Below are positions 15,046 to 21,164 of a stretch of 25,401 nucleotides of DNA, piece after piece. The stretch lies in the NCBI GenBank assembly GCA_964579765.1, contig CAZOIK010000328.1, positions 1 to 25,401 on the forward strand, written 5' to 3'. A program made the translations under genes and the position numbers. Source of the DNA: DATNBT01 sp964579765. Its GTDB lineage: Bacteria; Acidobacteriota; Vicinamibacteria; Vicinamibacterales; CAVVIG01. The first letter of the stretch is position 1; every line of letters starts with the position of its first letter. The notes under the pieces were generated by a model. It ran no database searches, was not told the origin of the DNA, and worked only from the letters and a program-made list of their open reading frames with translations.

Positions 15046-15060
15046 GCAACGGACGTGCCA
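15046..15060 (-). promoter_or_regulatory. Sigma-54 (-24/-12) promoter for nifU-activator operon
   Basis: Minus strand TGGCACG-TCCG-TTGC is a perfect match to TGGCACG-N4-TTGC, with GG-N10-GC spacing. The predicted start is about 15035, leaving a ~42-base leader with the GAGGAG ribosome site before 14993. This is the strongest promoter match in the window. Confidence 0.8.
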
Positions 15061-15115
15061 CTGCGGGAATCCCGGAAATGCTGGCGATATTTCGACGGGA
15101 CGCCGAAGGACCGCG

Positions 15116-15143
15116 GATTTCTCCCCGCGGGCTGCGGGAAATC
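15116..15143. promoter_or_regulatory. Candidate activator-binding palindrome (UAS) upstream of nifU
   Basis: GATTTCTCCCCGC (15116-15128) and GCGGGAAATC (15134-15143) form an inverted repeat. A second palindrome, GGGAATCCC, lies at 15065-15073. The larger element is 57-84 bp upstream of the -24 element at 15058-15059, the range used by NtrC-type activators. Confidence 0.45.
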
Positions 15144-15164
15144 GCAGGAGATGTGGGGTCCGCG

Positions 15165-16538
15165 CTACTTCTTTGCGGAGGCGCGCTCGAGCTGGAACTT
15201 CTCGACGCGGTAGCGGATCTGGTCGCGATTGAGGCCGAGGAGCGCGGCGGCCTTGGTCTGGTTCCAGCCCGTGCGCTCGAGCGCCTGGACGACAAGGGAG
15301 CGTTCGAGCTGCTCGAGATCGAGCCCCGCGGCCGGCAGCTCCACCGCGTCGCCGAGCCGCACCGCGACCGCGCCGCCCGCCGAGAAGTCGCCGGCGTCGA
15401 GCATGGGGCCGTCCGACAGCAGCATGGCGCGCTCGATCGCGTTGCGCAGTTCGCGGATGTTGCCCGGCCAGGGATGGCGCGTGATCTGCTCCATCGCCTC
15501 AGGCGTCACGCCGCGGATCCGCTTCTTGAACTCGGTGTTGTAGACGTCCACGTAGAACGCGACCAGCCGCGGGATGTCGTCGGCGCGGTCGCGCAGCGGC
15601 GGCAGCACGATCGGCAGGACGTTGAGGCGATAGAAGAGGTCTTCGCGGAACTTGCCCTGCTTCACTTCTTCCTGCAGGTTCCGGTTGGTCGCGGCAATGA
15701 CGCGGACGTCAACCTTGATGTCCACGGCGCCGCCGACGCGCTTGAACGTCTTCTCCTCGAGAAAGCGCAGCAGCTTCGCCTGCAGCCCCGGCACCATCTC
15801 GCCGATCTCGTCGAGAAACACCGTGCCGCCGTCGGCCGTCTCGAAGAGCCCGCGCTTCTGCCGGTCGGCGCCGGTGAAGGCGCCGCGCTCGTGCCCGAAC
15901 AGCTCGCTCTCCATCAACGCTTCGGGCAACGCCGAGCAGGTGATGTTCATGAACGGCCGGCTCGCGCGGGCGCTGTTGTAGTGCAGCACCTTGGCCGCCA
16001 GGTCCTTGCCGGTCCCGCTCTCCCCCGTCAGCAGCACGGTGGACGCCGGGCTCGTCGCGACCTTCTTCAACAGCGCCTTGACGGCGCTCACCGTCGGCCC
16101 CTCGCCGACGATGCGGTCGAAGCTGTACGGCTGCGCCTGCGTCTCGCGCAGCGACCGCACCTCGCGGCGCAGCTCGGTCGTCTCGAGCGCCTTCGCGACG
16201 AGGATCGAGATCTCGTCGAGGTTGAACGGCTTGTTCGCGTAGTGATACGCGCCCTGCTTCATCGCCTCGACGGCGAGCTCGACGCTCTGGTGCGCCGTCA
16301 GCAGGATGACGAGCGTCTCGGGATGATCTTCCTTGATCTTCCTCAGCACCGAGAGGCCGTCGCCGTCCGGCAGCTTGTAGTCGAGCAGGACCAGGTCCAC
16401 GCCCTCGCGGCTGCGCGAAAGCGCCTGCGCGGCCGTCTCCGCCTCGACGACGCGGTAGCCGTCGGAGGTCAGGCGGTCGTTCAACGCGTACCGGATCAGC
16501 GGCTCGTCATCGACGACCAGAATCGTCCTAGTCTGCAT
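15165..16538 (-). CDS. NtrC-family sigma-54 response regulator
   Basis: A 457-residue two-component regulator with all three classical modules. The receiver (~5-118) has acidic pair Asp10-Asp11, phospho-acceptor Asp53 and Lys103. The AAA+ domain (~142-375) has Walker A GESGTGKD, GAFTGA at 219-224, canonical Walker B FLDEIGE and sensor I IAATNRNL. The C-terminal Fis-type helix-turn-helix reads WNQTKAAALLGLNRDQIRYRVEKF. After phosphorylation it should bind enhancers and drive sigma-54 promoters; the GGGAA/TTCCC palindromes beside three sigma-54 promoters here are its natural candidate targets. It lies 61 bp downstream of a stand-alone receiver gene, separated by a repeat. The kinase partner could be the truncated PAS kinase at the left edge or one elsewhere. 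Confidence 0.95.
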   Translation of the reverse strand: MQTRTILVVDDEPLIRYALNDRLTSDGYRVVEAETAAQALSRSREGVDLVLLDYKLPDGDGLSVLRKIKEDHPETLVILLTAHQSVELAVEAMKQGAYHYANKPFNLDEISILVAKALETTELRREVRSLRETQAQPYSFDRIVGEGPTVSAVKALLKKVATSPASTVLLTGESGTGKDLAAKVLHYNSARASRPFMNITCSALPEALMESELFGHERGAFTGADRQKRGLFETADGGTVFLDEIGEMVPGLQAKLLRFLEEKTFKRVGGAVDIKVDVRVIAATNRNLQEEVKQGKFREDLFYRLNVLPIVLPPLRDRADDIPRLVAFYVDVYNTEFKKRIRGVTPEAMEQITRHPWPGNIRELRNAIERAMLLSDGPMLDAGDFSAGGAVAVRLGDAVELPAAGLDLEQLERSLVVQALERTGWNQTKAAALLGLNRDQIRYRVEKFQLERASAKK

Positions 16539-16552
16539 CGGGAAGCCCTATT

Positions 16553-16603
16553 GTAGTGCAGGCCTTCAGGCCCGCGTGAGGCAGGGCTGAAGCCCCGCAC
16601 TAC
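16553..16603. repeat. Intergenic double-hairpin repeat, copy 5
   Basis: Outer arms GTAGTGC (16553-16559) and GCACTAC (16597-16603) enclose two imperfect hairpins built on GGCCTTCAGGCC and GGGCTGAAGCCC. It separates the NtrC-type gene from the receiver gene upstream. The TAG stop codon of the receiver gene (complement of 16600-16602) lies inside the repeat arm. Confidence 0.8.
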
Positions 16604-16977
16604 GGCTGCGCCTGGGCGATGGCGCGCTCGATCACCGACGGGAGGACGTTCATGTCGAACGGCTTGTTGAGGACCGCCACCGCGCCGCGCGCCCGCGCCG
16701 CGGTCGTCAGCGCGTCGGAGCCGTACGCGGTCATCAGGATGATCGGCGTCCGCGGCGACAGCCGGCGCATCATCGACAGGACGCGTAGATCGGCGGAGTC
16801 AGGCAATCGCAGATCGAGCAGGACGACGTCCACGGCGTCGTCGTGGTGCATCGCCTCGAGCGCCCCCAGCGCGTCACCCGCCGTCTTCACGCGATAGCCG
16901 GACTCGGCGATCGTCTCGCCGATCGACCACCGCGCGAGCGGCTCGTCATCGACGATGAGAACGGTGGGCGCAGTCAC
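16600..16977 (-). CDS. Stand-alone response regulator receiver protein
   Basis: A 125-residue single receiver domain with no output domain. It has LIVDDEPLARWSIGETI, phospho-acceptor Asp55 in VVLLDLRLPD, the switch Thr in LMTAYGS, and Lys105 in LNKPFD. The RWSIGETI wording resembles receivers of sigma-54 regulators, so it may be a phosphate sink or a diffusible partner for the NtrC-type protein encoded next to it. The start is GTG 16977, immediately before the beta-1 strand; no good ribosome site is visible. A longer frame continues upstream to 18030 but is antisense to the tonB operon. It is divergent from tonB, sharing a 241-bp control region. Confidence 0.88.
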   Translation of the reverse strand: MTAPTVLIVDDEPLARWSIGETIAESGYRVKTAGDALGALEAMHHDDAVDVVLLDLRLPDSADLRVLSMMRRLSPRTPIILMTAYGSDALTTAARARGAVAVLNKPFDMNVLPSVIERAIAQAQP

Positions 16978-17072
16978 ACCAGCGTCAACTTCAAGAAGCT
17001 CGCCATCGCGATGTCGTTCGGCGCACGGGCGTGACGCGCGTCTCGCGCCGCGATTCACCCCCGTGTCGAGCC

Positions 17073-17104
17073 GGGAGTAATTCGCGATCGCGTGAATTTC
17101 TCCC
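17073..17104. promoter_or_regulatory. Candidate activator-binding palindrome (UAS) upstream of tonB
   Basis: GGGAGTAATTCGCGA on the left mirrors TCGCGTGAATTTCTCCC on the right, an imperfect 32-bp inverted repeat centred on GCGATCGC. Its right part shares the ATTTCTCCCC wording with the element upstream of nifU (15116-15128). It ends 75 bp before the -24 GG at 17180-17181. Confidence 0.45.
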
Positions 17105-17178
17105 CATCCGCCGCCGGCCCCGAAGCGTCGGCGTTCGCCAAACCCCTGAATATCGCGCGTTTGCGCGAGCGGCGCGAC

Positions 17179-17194
17179 CGGCACGCGACTTGCC
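17179..17194 (+). promoter_or_regulatory. Sigma-54 (-24/-12) promoter for the tonB-usp-cytochrome operon
   Basis: CGGCACG-CGAC-TTGCC matches 10 of 12 consensus positions with GG-N10-GC spacing. The predicted start is about 17205, giving a short leader that carries CGAGGG just before the ATG at 17219. Confidence 0.65.
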
Positions 17195-17218
17195 CTTTCG
17201 CGAAGCAGCGAGGGCGCC

Positions 17219-17980
17219 ATGTTCGATCTCATTGTCCAGGGCGAGGAAGGCCGACCACTTCGGCAAACAACGGCGGGCTCGAGGATCGTGTCGATCGTCC
17301 TGCACGTGATCCTCGTGACGCTGATCCTCGTCGTGCCGTTGATGCGCGTGACGAATGTGCTGCCTCCTCCGCCAGCCATCATGGCGTTCGTGACGGCGGC
17401 GCCCGCACCGCCACCGCCCCCACCGCCGCCGCCTCCCGCGGCTCCTGCCGCGCGGAAGCCCGTCGCCGCCCCCGCAACGACGGCGCCGACCACGCCGGCC
17501 AATCCCAACGCGGCGCCCATCGCGCCGCCGGCTGAGATTGCACCGGAGGTCGCGCGCGTGGCGGACGCGGGCGTCGTCGGCGGTGTGGAAGGCGGCGTCG
17601 AAGGCGGCGTGCTCGGCGGGATCGTCGGCGGGCTGCCCGGCACCGTGGCGCCGCCTCCGCCGCCACCGCCGCCGCAGAAGCGCGGGCCCGTGCGCGTCGG
17701 CGGACAGATCACGACGCCGGCGCTCGTCAAGCGCGTCGAGCCGGAATATCCCGACATCGCCGCGCAGGCGCAGCTGACGGGCATCGTCATCCTCGAGGCG
17801 ACGGTCGGCACCGACGGCTGCGTGGACACGGTGAAGGTGCTGCGCTCGGCGCATCCGTTTCTCGACCGCGCGTCGGTGGACGCGCTCAAGCAGTGGCAGT
17901 ATTCGCCGCTCGTGCTGAACGGCGTCAAGACGCCGTTCGTGCTGACGGTGACGTTCAATTTCAGCGTGGCCCGCAAGTAG
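17219..17980 (+). CDS. TonB-type energy transducer
   Basis: A 253-residue periplasm-spanning protein that passes proton-motive force to outer-membrane receptors. One N-terminal membrane helix (~23-43, IVSIVLHVILVTLILVVPLM) is followed by a Pro-rich arm (63-73 contains ten prolines; 145-152 eight more) with a Gly-rich stretch of GGVEGGVEGGVLGG type (121-134) between. The C-terminal TonB domain (~165-253) has VKRVEPEYPDIAAQAQLTGIV, VLRSAHPFLDRASVDALKQWQYSP and the closing VTFNF. It opens an operon with universal stress proteins and cytochromes, an unusual setting for TonB, and no ExbB/ExbD is nearby. The Gly repeat may be length-variable. Confidence 0.9.
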   Translation: MFDLIVQGEEGRPLRQTTAGSRIVSIVLHVILVTLILVVPLMRVTNVLPPPPAIMAFVTAAPAPPPPPPPPPPAAPAARKPVAAPATTAPTTPANPNAAPIAPPAEIAPEVARVADAGVVGGVEGGVEGGVLGGIVGGLPGTVAPPPPPPPPQKRGPVRVGGQITTPALVKRVEPEYPDIAAQAQLTGIVILEATVGTDGCVDTVKVLRSAHPFLDRASVDALKQWQYSPLVLNGVKTPFVLTVTFNFSVARK

Positions 17981-18010
17981 CGGCCCGCGCAGGAGACCGA
18001 GGAGGACGTC

Positions 18011-18520
18011 ATGATCGCGATCAGGCACATTCTCGTGGCAACCGATTTCGGCGAGGCCGCCGACGCGGCGCTGACCTACGGCCGCGAGCTCGCCGGGCGA
18101 TTCGACGCGACGCTGCACGTGCTGCACGTGGCCGAGAACGTCTACATCACCGCGTTCGGCGCCGAGACCTACGCCGCGATCGCGCCCGATCTGCAGCGCG
18201 AGATCGAGGAGTCGGCGCACACGCGGCTGCTCGAGCTCGTCGCCGACGCCAACGGGCCGAAGACGGTGCCCGTCGTGATGACGTCGAGCGCGCCCGCCTA
18301 CGCCATCATCGACTACGCGCGCGAGCACGAGGTCGATCTGATCATCATGGGCACGCACGGACGCGGTGCCTTCCAGCACCTCCTCATGGGCAGCGTCGCG
18401 GAACGCGTCGTCCGCCTCGCGCCGTGCCCGGTGCTGACCGTCAGGCATCCCGAGCGCGACTTCGTGCACCCCGACACGCTCGTGGCGGCCCGCGCCGAGC
18501 CCGCGGGGGCACAGCGGTGA
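18011..18520 (+). CDS. Universal stress protein (UspA family)
   Basis: A 169-residue single-domain Usp. It begins IRHILVATDFGEAADAAL and ends with the ATP-binding signature G-x2-G-x9-G-S (GTHGRGAFQHLLMGSVAERVV) plus APCPVLTVR, so it belongs to the nucleotide-binding class. Such proteins respond to energy or oxygen limitation. GAGGAGG lies just before the ATG. It is 30 bp after tonB and overlaps the next gene by 4 bp. It is about as similar to the second Usp (18840) as expected of an old duplication: both keep the wording LLMGSVAE.VVR.APCPVL.VR and the tail HDFV or RDFVHPD. Confidence 0.95.
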   Translation: MIAIRHILVATDFGEAADAALTYGRELAGRFDATLHVLHVAENVYITAFGAETYAAIAPDLQREIEESAHTRLLELVADANGPKTVPVVMTSSAPAYAIIDYAREHEVDLIIMGTHGRGAFQHLLMGSVAERVVRLAPCPVLTVRHPERDFVHPDTLVAARAEPAGAQR

Positions 18521-18843
18521 AAAACCTGCTGAGCCTGGCGGCGCGGGCGGCCGCGCAGGTGCGCGACGCAGACTCGGTGCGCACCTGCATCCACGCTGCG
18601 GCGGCGTTCATCGACGTGCTGGCCACCGTGCCCGACGAGGCGGCCGGCGCCCTCTCGGCCGGCGACACGCGGACGCTCGAGCGGCTCGCGGAAGAGGTAA
18701 TCGACAGCATCGAGGCGCGGATCGCCCGGACGTCGCGCGAGAAGGACGCGCAGACGCTCGCGAGCGAGGTGTACGAAATCAGGCGGCAGCTCGAAGAAGT
18801 CAACCGGTGGCGGCGGCACTACGCCCAGATGAGGTCCGTATGA
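18517..18843 (+). CDS. Helical hypothetical protein between two universal stress proteins
   Basis: A 108-residue protein starting with GTG at 18517 (overlapping the upstream stop) and ending in ATGA overlap with the next usp gene. It is predicted all-helical by eye, without Cys clusters or membrane segments: an N-terminal Ala-rich helix, then LERLAEEVIDSIEARIARTSREKDA, and a charged C-terminal helix (YEIRRQLEEVNRWRRHYAQ). I do not recognise the family. The 4-bp overlaps on both sides imply fixed stoichiometry with the two Usp proteins, so it may be a Usp partner (inference). Confidence 0.75.
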   Translation: MKNLLSLAARAAAQVRDADSVRTCIHAAAAFIDVLATVPDEAAGALSAGDTRTLERLAEEVIDSIEARIARTSREKDAQTLASEVYEIRRQLEEVNRWRRHYAQMRSV

Positions 18844-19322
18844 TTCTGCTCAACTGCATTCTCGTCGCGTTCGACTTCAGCGACACCTCGAGAAGCGCGC
18901 TCACCTACGGCGAGAACCTCGCGCGCGCCTTCGGCGGACGCCTGCACGTGCTGCACGTCGCCGACGTGATCTCGACCTCCGCCGCCCAGTTCTACCCGGA
19001 AGGGCCCGGCGAGCCCGAGGCGAAGGCAACCGAGCTCGCGACGCACCAGCTCCGCGAGCTGCTGGCGTCCGATCACACGGACGCGCAGATCGCCGTACGC
19101 GTCTCGCCGTCGCCGGCGCAGGAGATCGTCGCGTATGCGAAAGAGATTCACGCCGACGTCATCGTCGTCGGCACCCACGGGCGCAGCGGCGTCTCGCGGC
19201 TGCTGATGGGCAGCGTCGCCGAGCACGTGGTGCGGAGCGCGCCGTGCCCGGTGCTCGTGGTGCGGCCCAACGAGCACGACTTCGTCGTCCCCGATCCGGT
19301 CAGCGTGGCCGCGAGGATGTAG
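18840..19322 (+). CDS. Universal stress protein (UspA family), second copy
   Basis: A 160-residue single-domain Usp. It begins LNCILVAFDFSDTSRSAL, with Asp12 at the usual nucleotide-contact position. It carries the G-x2-G-x9-G-S signature (GTHGRSGVSRLLMGSVAEHVV) and APCPVLVVR. The ATG at 18840 overlaps the stop of the 108-residue gene. The conserved tail NEHDFVVPD parallels the first copy. Placement directly before two c-type cytochromes suggests a role under respiratory stress. Confidence 0.95.
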   Translation: MILLNCILVAFDFSDTSRSALTYGENLARAFGGRLHVLHVADVISTSAAQFYPEGPGEPEAKATELATHQLRELLASDHTDAQIAVRVSPSPAQEIVAYAKEIHADVIVVGTHGRSGVSRLLMGSVAEHVVRSAPCPVLVVRPNEHDFVVPDPVSVAARM

Positions 19323-19324
19323 CG

Positions 19325-19759
19325 ATGAAGCCGGCGCCAACATACTTGCTGCTGTTGCTCGCGGCCGTCGCCGGCGGCGCAGCCGCCATGCCGACGGCTC
19401 AGCACTCGACGGAGGACAAGCCGTTCTCGCTGCTGTCGCCGTCGCTCTACGGCGTGGACAACTTCCACGACTACTGCTCGCCGTGCCATGGGCGCGACGG
19501 GACCGGCCATGGGCCGGTGTCGGCCGCGCTCAAGACGCCGCCGGCCGATCTCACGCGGCTCGCACAGAAGAACGGCGGCGTGTTCCCCCGCGCGCGCGTG
19601 CGCGACTACATCACCAACGGCAGCCCGAACATCCCCGCGCACGGGACGAGCATGATGCCCGTGTGGGGACCGACGTTCCGGGCACTCGACTCCAACGATC
19701 GATCCGTCTCCATCCGTATCGCCAACGTCGTCGAATATCTGGCCACCATACAGAAATGA
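19325..19759 (+). CDS. Monoheme class I cytochrome c
   Basis: A 144-residue exported electron carrier. The N-terminal signal helix spans residues ~5-22 (TYLLLLLAAVAGGAAAMP). The heme site is CSPCH at 51-55, preceded by YGVDNFHDY. The axial Met is likely 110 or 111 in HGTSMMPVWG. The DPG-like spacing and VVEYLATIQK helix at the C terminus are those of small class I cytochromes. The start is ATG 19325, 2 bp after the usp stop, with GAGGATG upstream; a longer frame from 19244 overlaps the usp gene. Its stop overlaps the next cytochrome gene (ATGA). It should be periplasmic or membrane-tethered. Confidence 0.92.
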   Translation: MKPAPTYLLLLLAAVAGGAAAMPTAQHSTEDKPFSLLSPSLYGVDNFHDYCSPCHGRDGTGHGPVSAALKTPPADLTRLAQKNGGVFPRARVRDYITNGSPNIPAHGTSMMPVWGPTFRALDSNDRSVSIRIANVVEYLATIQK

Positions 19760-20187
19760 CTACACGAATCGCCGCCGCCTGTGTCTCGGTTGTGATCCTG
19801 TTTGCCGGCGTGTCCGGCGCGCGTCCCGCGCATCCGAGCCGGTCGCCCGCCCCGGCGGCCGCCGCGCAGACCGCGCGCACGGGCCGGCTGATGCGCGACA
19901 AGCTGGTCCACGCGCAGAAACTGCTCGAGGCGCTCACCACGAGCAACCAGGCGCTGCTCGAGCGCGAGAGCGACGCGATGGTGCGCATCGCCCAGTCGCC
20001 GCGCTGGCAGGAACTGCGGACCGCGGAGCTGGCCGGCTACACGGACGCGTTCCTGAAAGCCGTCGCCGACCTGTCGGCCGCCGCCAAACGGCGCGACCTC
20101 GACAACGCCATCGTCCACTACAACGCGATGACGCTGGCGTGCATGCAGTGCCATCGGCGGATCAAGGACATGCGCATCGCCGACTGA
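19756..20187 (+). CDS. Cytochrome c'-like (class II) protein
   Basis: A 143-residue exported protein with signal peptide (~4-21, RIAAACVSVVILFAGVSGA). It has a helical body and a single heme site CMQCH at 129-133, near the C terminus, as in class II cytochromes (four-helix bundle with C-terminal CxxCH). Family members bind NO or CO or act as electron carriers; NO or O2 detoxification would suit this stress operon, but the heme ligands cannot be judged by eye. The ATG overlaps the preceding stop. It is convergent with the WXXGXW-like gene, with only 4 bp between. Confidence 0.85.
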   Translation: MTTRIAAACVSVVILFAGVSGARPAHPSRSPAPAAAAQTARTGRLMRDKLVHAQKLLEALTTSNQALLERESDAMVRIAQSPRWQELRTAELAGYTDAFLKAVADLSAAAKRRDLDNAIVHYNAMTLACMQCHRRIKDMRIAD

Positions 20188-20191
20188 CGCC

Positions 20192-20596
20192 CTATCGACG
20201 GTTGTCGTGACGCTCGTCGCGGCGGCCGCGATCGCGACTGTCGTCACGCCGGCGGTCGCGATCCCATCGATGGTCGTGGCGGAAGTCGCCGTGCGGCGTG
20301 GACCAATACCCCTCGTAGTACCGGCCGCCTTGCCAGTACGGCGCCACCCACCAGGAATCCGCGGCCGGGGGACGCGTCCAGTAGCCGTCGTGCCAGACCC
20401 AGCGCCTGCCGACGGGATACCAGTACCCTTCCACCCACTCATAGTCGAGACCGGGCCGCGCCGGCACGCGATAGACGCGCGGCGGCGGGGGCGGAGTCCC
20501 GATGGAAAAGCCAAACGAAATCTGCGCATGCGCCGGCGGCGGCGCACACACGGCCAATAGACCCAATACGGCTGAAATTGTAAGTAGTCGTCTCAT
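20192..20596 (-). CDS. Secreted WXXGXW/YXW-repeat hypothetical protein
   Basis: A 134-residue exported protein. The signal peptide (~1-25) ends at AHA-QISF. The mature part is Pro-rich (TPPPPPRVYRVPARPG), then shows spaced aromatic repeats: EWVEGYWYPVGRRWVWHDGYW, then WWVAPYWQGGRYYEGYW. These resemble WXXGXW repeats of bacterial periplasmic or surface proteins of unknown function. The tail is very rich in Asp and Arg (DRDRRRDDSRDRGRRDERHD), so probably disordered. ATG 20596 is preceded by AAGAAGA. It is divergent from the ECF sigma gene and could be one of its targets. Confidence 0.8.
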   Translation of the reverse strand: MRRLLTISAVLGLLAVCAPPPAHAQISFGFSIGTPPPPPRVYRVPARPGLDYEWVEGYWYPVGRRWVWHDGYWTRPPAADSWWVAPYWQGGRYYEGYWSTPHGDFRHDHRWDRDRRRDDSRDRGRRDERHDNRR

Positions 20597-20660
20597 GGTC
20601 TTCTTATAAGTGCAAATGGCAGGCCGCCAAAAACTCCCCGCCAATGAACGTCTACAGGAC
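20597..20660. promoter_or_regulatory. Divergent spacer, WXXGXW gene / ECF sigma gene
   Basis: This 64-bp spacer has one AT-rich patch, TTATAA at 20604-20609, which reads as a -10-like hexamer on either strand. Nothing recognisable as an ECF -35 (GGAAC-type) is seen. The ACAGGA before 20661 suits the sigma gene start. Confidence 0.3.
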
Positions 20661-21164
20661 ATGAGCGACCGGCTGGCCGCCCTTTTTGACAGGCACGCGG
20701 ACAAACTCTACCGTCTCGCCCGCCGCCTGACGAACAGCGCCGATCAGGCCCACGATCTGGTGCAGGAGACGTTTCTGCGCGCGGCCCGGGCCCTGTCGTC
20801 GATTCCCGACGCCGTGTCCCGCGAGGAAGCCTGGCTCGTTCGCGTCCTCGTCAACGTCCGGCGCGACGAGTGGCGGCGCGCCGCCGTCGAGCGTCGCGCG
20901 GCGGCTCTGCTGTCGTCGCCCGCGCGCACGTCGGCGACCCCTGAATCCACGCTCGTCGCCAGACGCGCCGTCTGGGACGCGCTCGACACGCTCAGCCCCC
21001 GGCGACGCGCCGTCGTCGTCCTGTCGGAGCTCGACGGCATGGCGCCGGCCGAAATCGCCGGCCTGCTCGGCATCGCGGTCATGACCGTGCGATGGCACCT
21101 GTCGATGGCGAAACGCGAACTACGGCGCGCGCTCGCGCCACATGTTGGAAAGGAGATCGCATGA
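20661..21164 (+). CDS. ECF-type RNA polymerase sigma factor
   Basis: A 167-residue group IV sigma factor. Region 2 (~4-50) reads LFDRHADKLYRLARRLTNSADQAHDLVQETFLRAARAL, including the DLVQETFL core that meets RNA polymerase and the -10 strand. Region 4 (~105-155) reads ALDTLSPRRRAVVVLSELDGMAPAEIAGLLGIAVMTVRWHLSMAKREL, the -35-binding helix-turn-helix. The linker is Ala/Arg-rich. ATG 20661 with ACAGGA upstream fits the conserved start; ATG 20610 is in frame but overlaps the only -10-like sequence. It overlaps by 4 bp a membrane-protein gene likely to be its regulator. Confidence 0.93.
   Translation: MSDRLAALFDRHADKLYRLARRLTNSADQAHDLVQETFLRAARALSSIPDAVSREEAWLVRVLVNVRRDEWRRAAVERRAAALLSSPARTSATPESTLVARRAVWDALDTLSPRRRAVVVLSELDGMAPAEIAGLLGIAVMTVRWHLSMAKRELRRALAPHVGKEIA

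Larger units (their letters stand above)
16978..17218. promoter_or_regulatory. Divergent control region, receiver gene / tonB-usp operon
   Basis: This 241-bp gene-free stretch holds a sigma-54 promoter for the plus-strand operon (17179-17194) and a long imperfect palindrome (17073-17104). No comparable promoter is seen for the minus-strand receiver gene. Confidence 0.6.

Noticed and set aside
14613..16556. 647-residue open frame on the plus strand
   Set aside because: Antisense to the NtrC-type regulator and NifU genes, both with clear catalytic motifs.
3910..16603. Repeats considered as a CRISPR array
   Set aside because: Copies are kilobases apart, palindromic and diverged, with no spacers and no cas genes.
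16978..18030. Upstream extension of the receiver gene to 476 residues
   Set aside because: The extension is antisense to tonB and gives Gly/Pro low-complexity sequence; the receiver begins at GTG 16977.
20610..20660. ATG at 20610 as start of the ECF sigma factor
   Set aside because: It would overlap the only -10-like sequence and adds 17 residues outside the conserved region; ATG 20661 has a better ribosome site.
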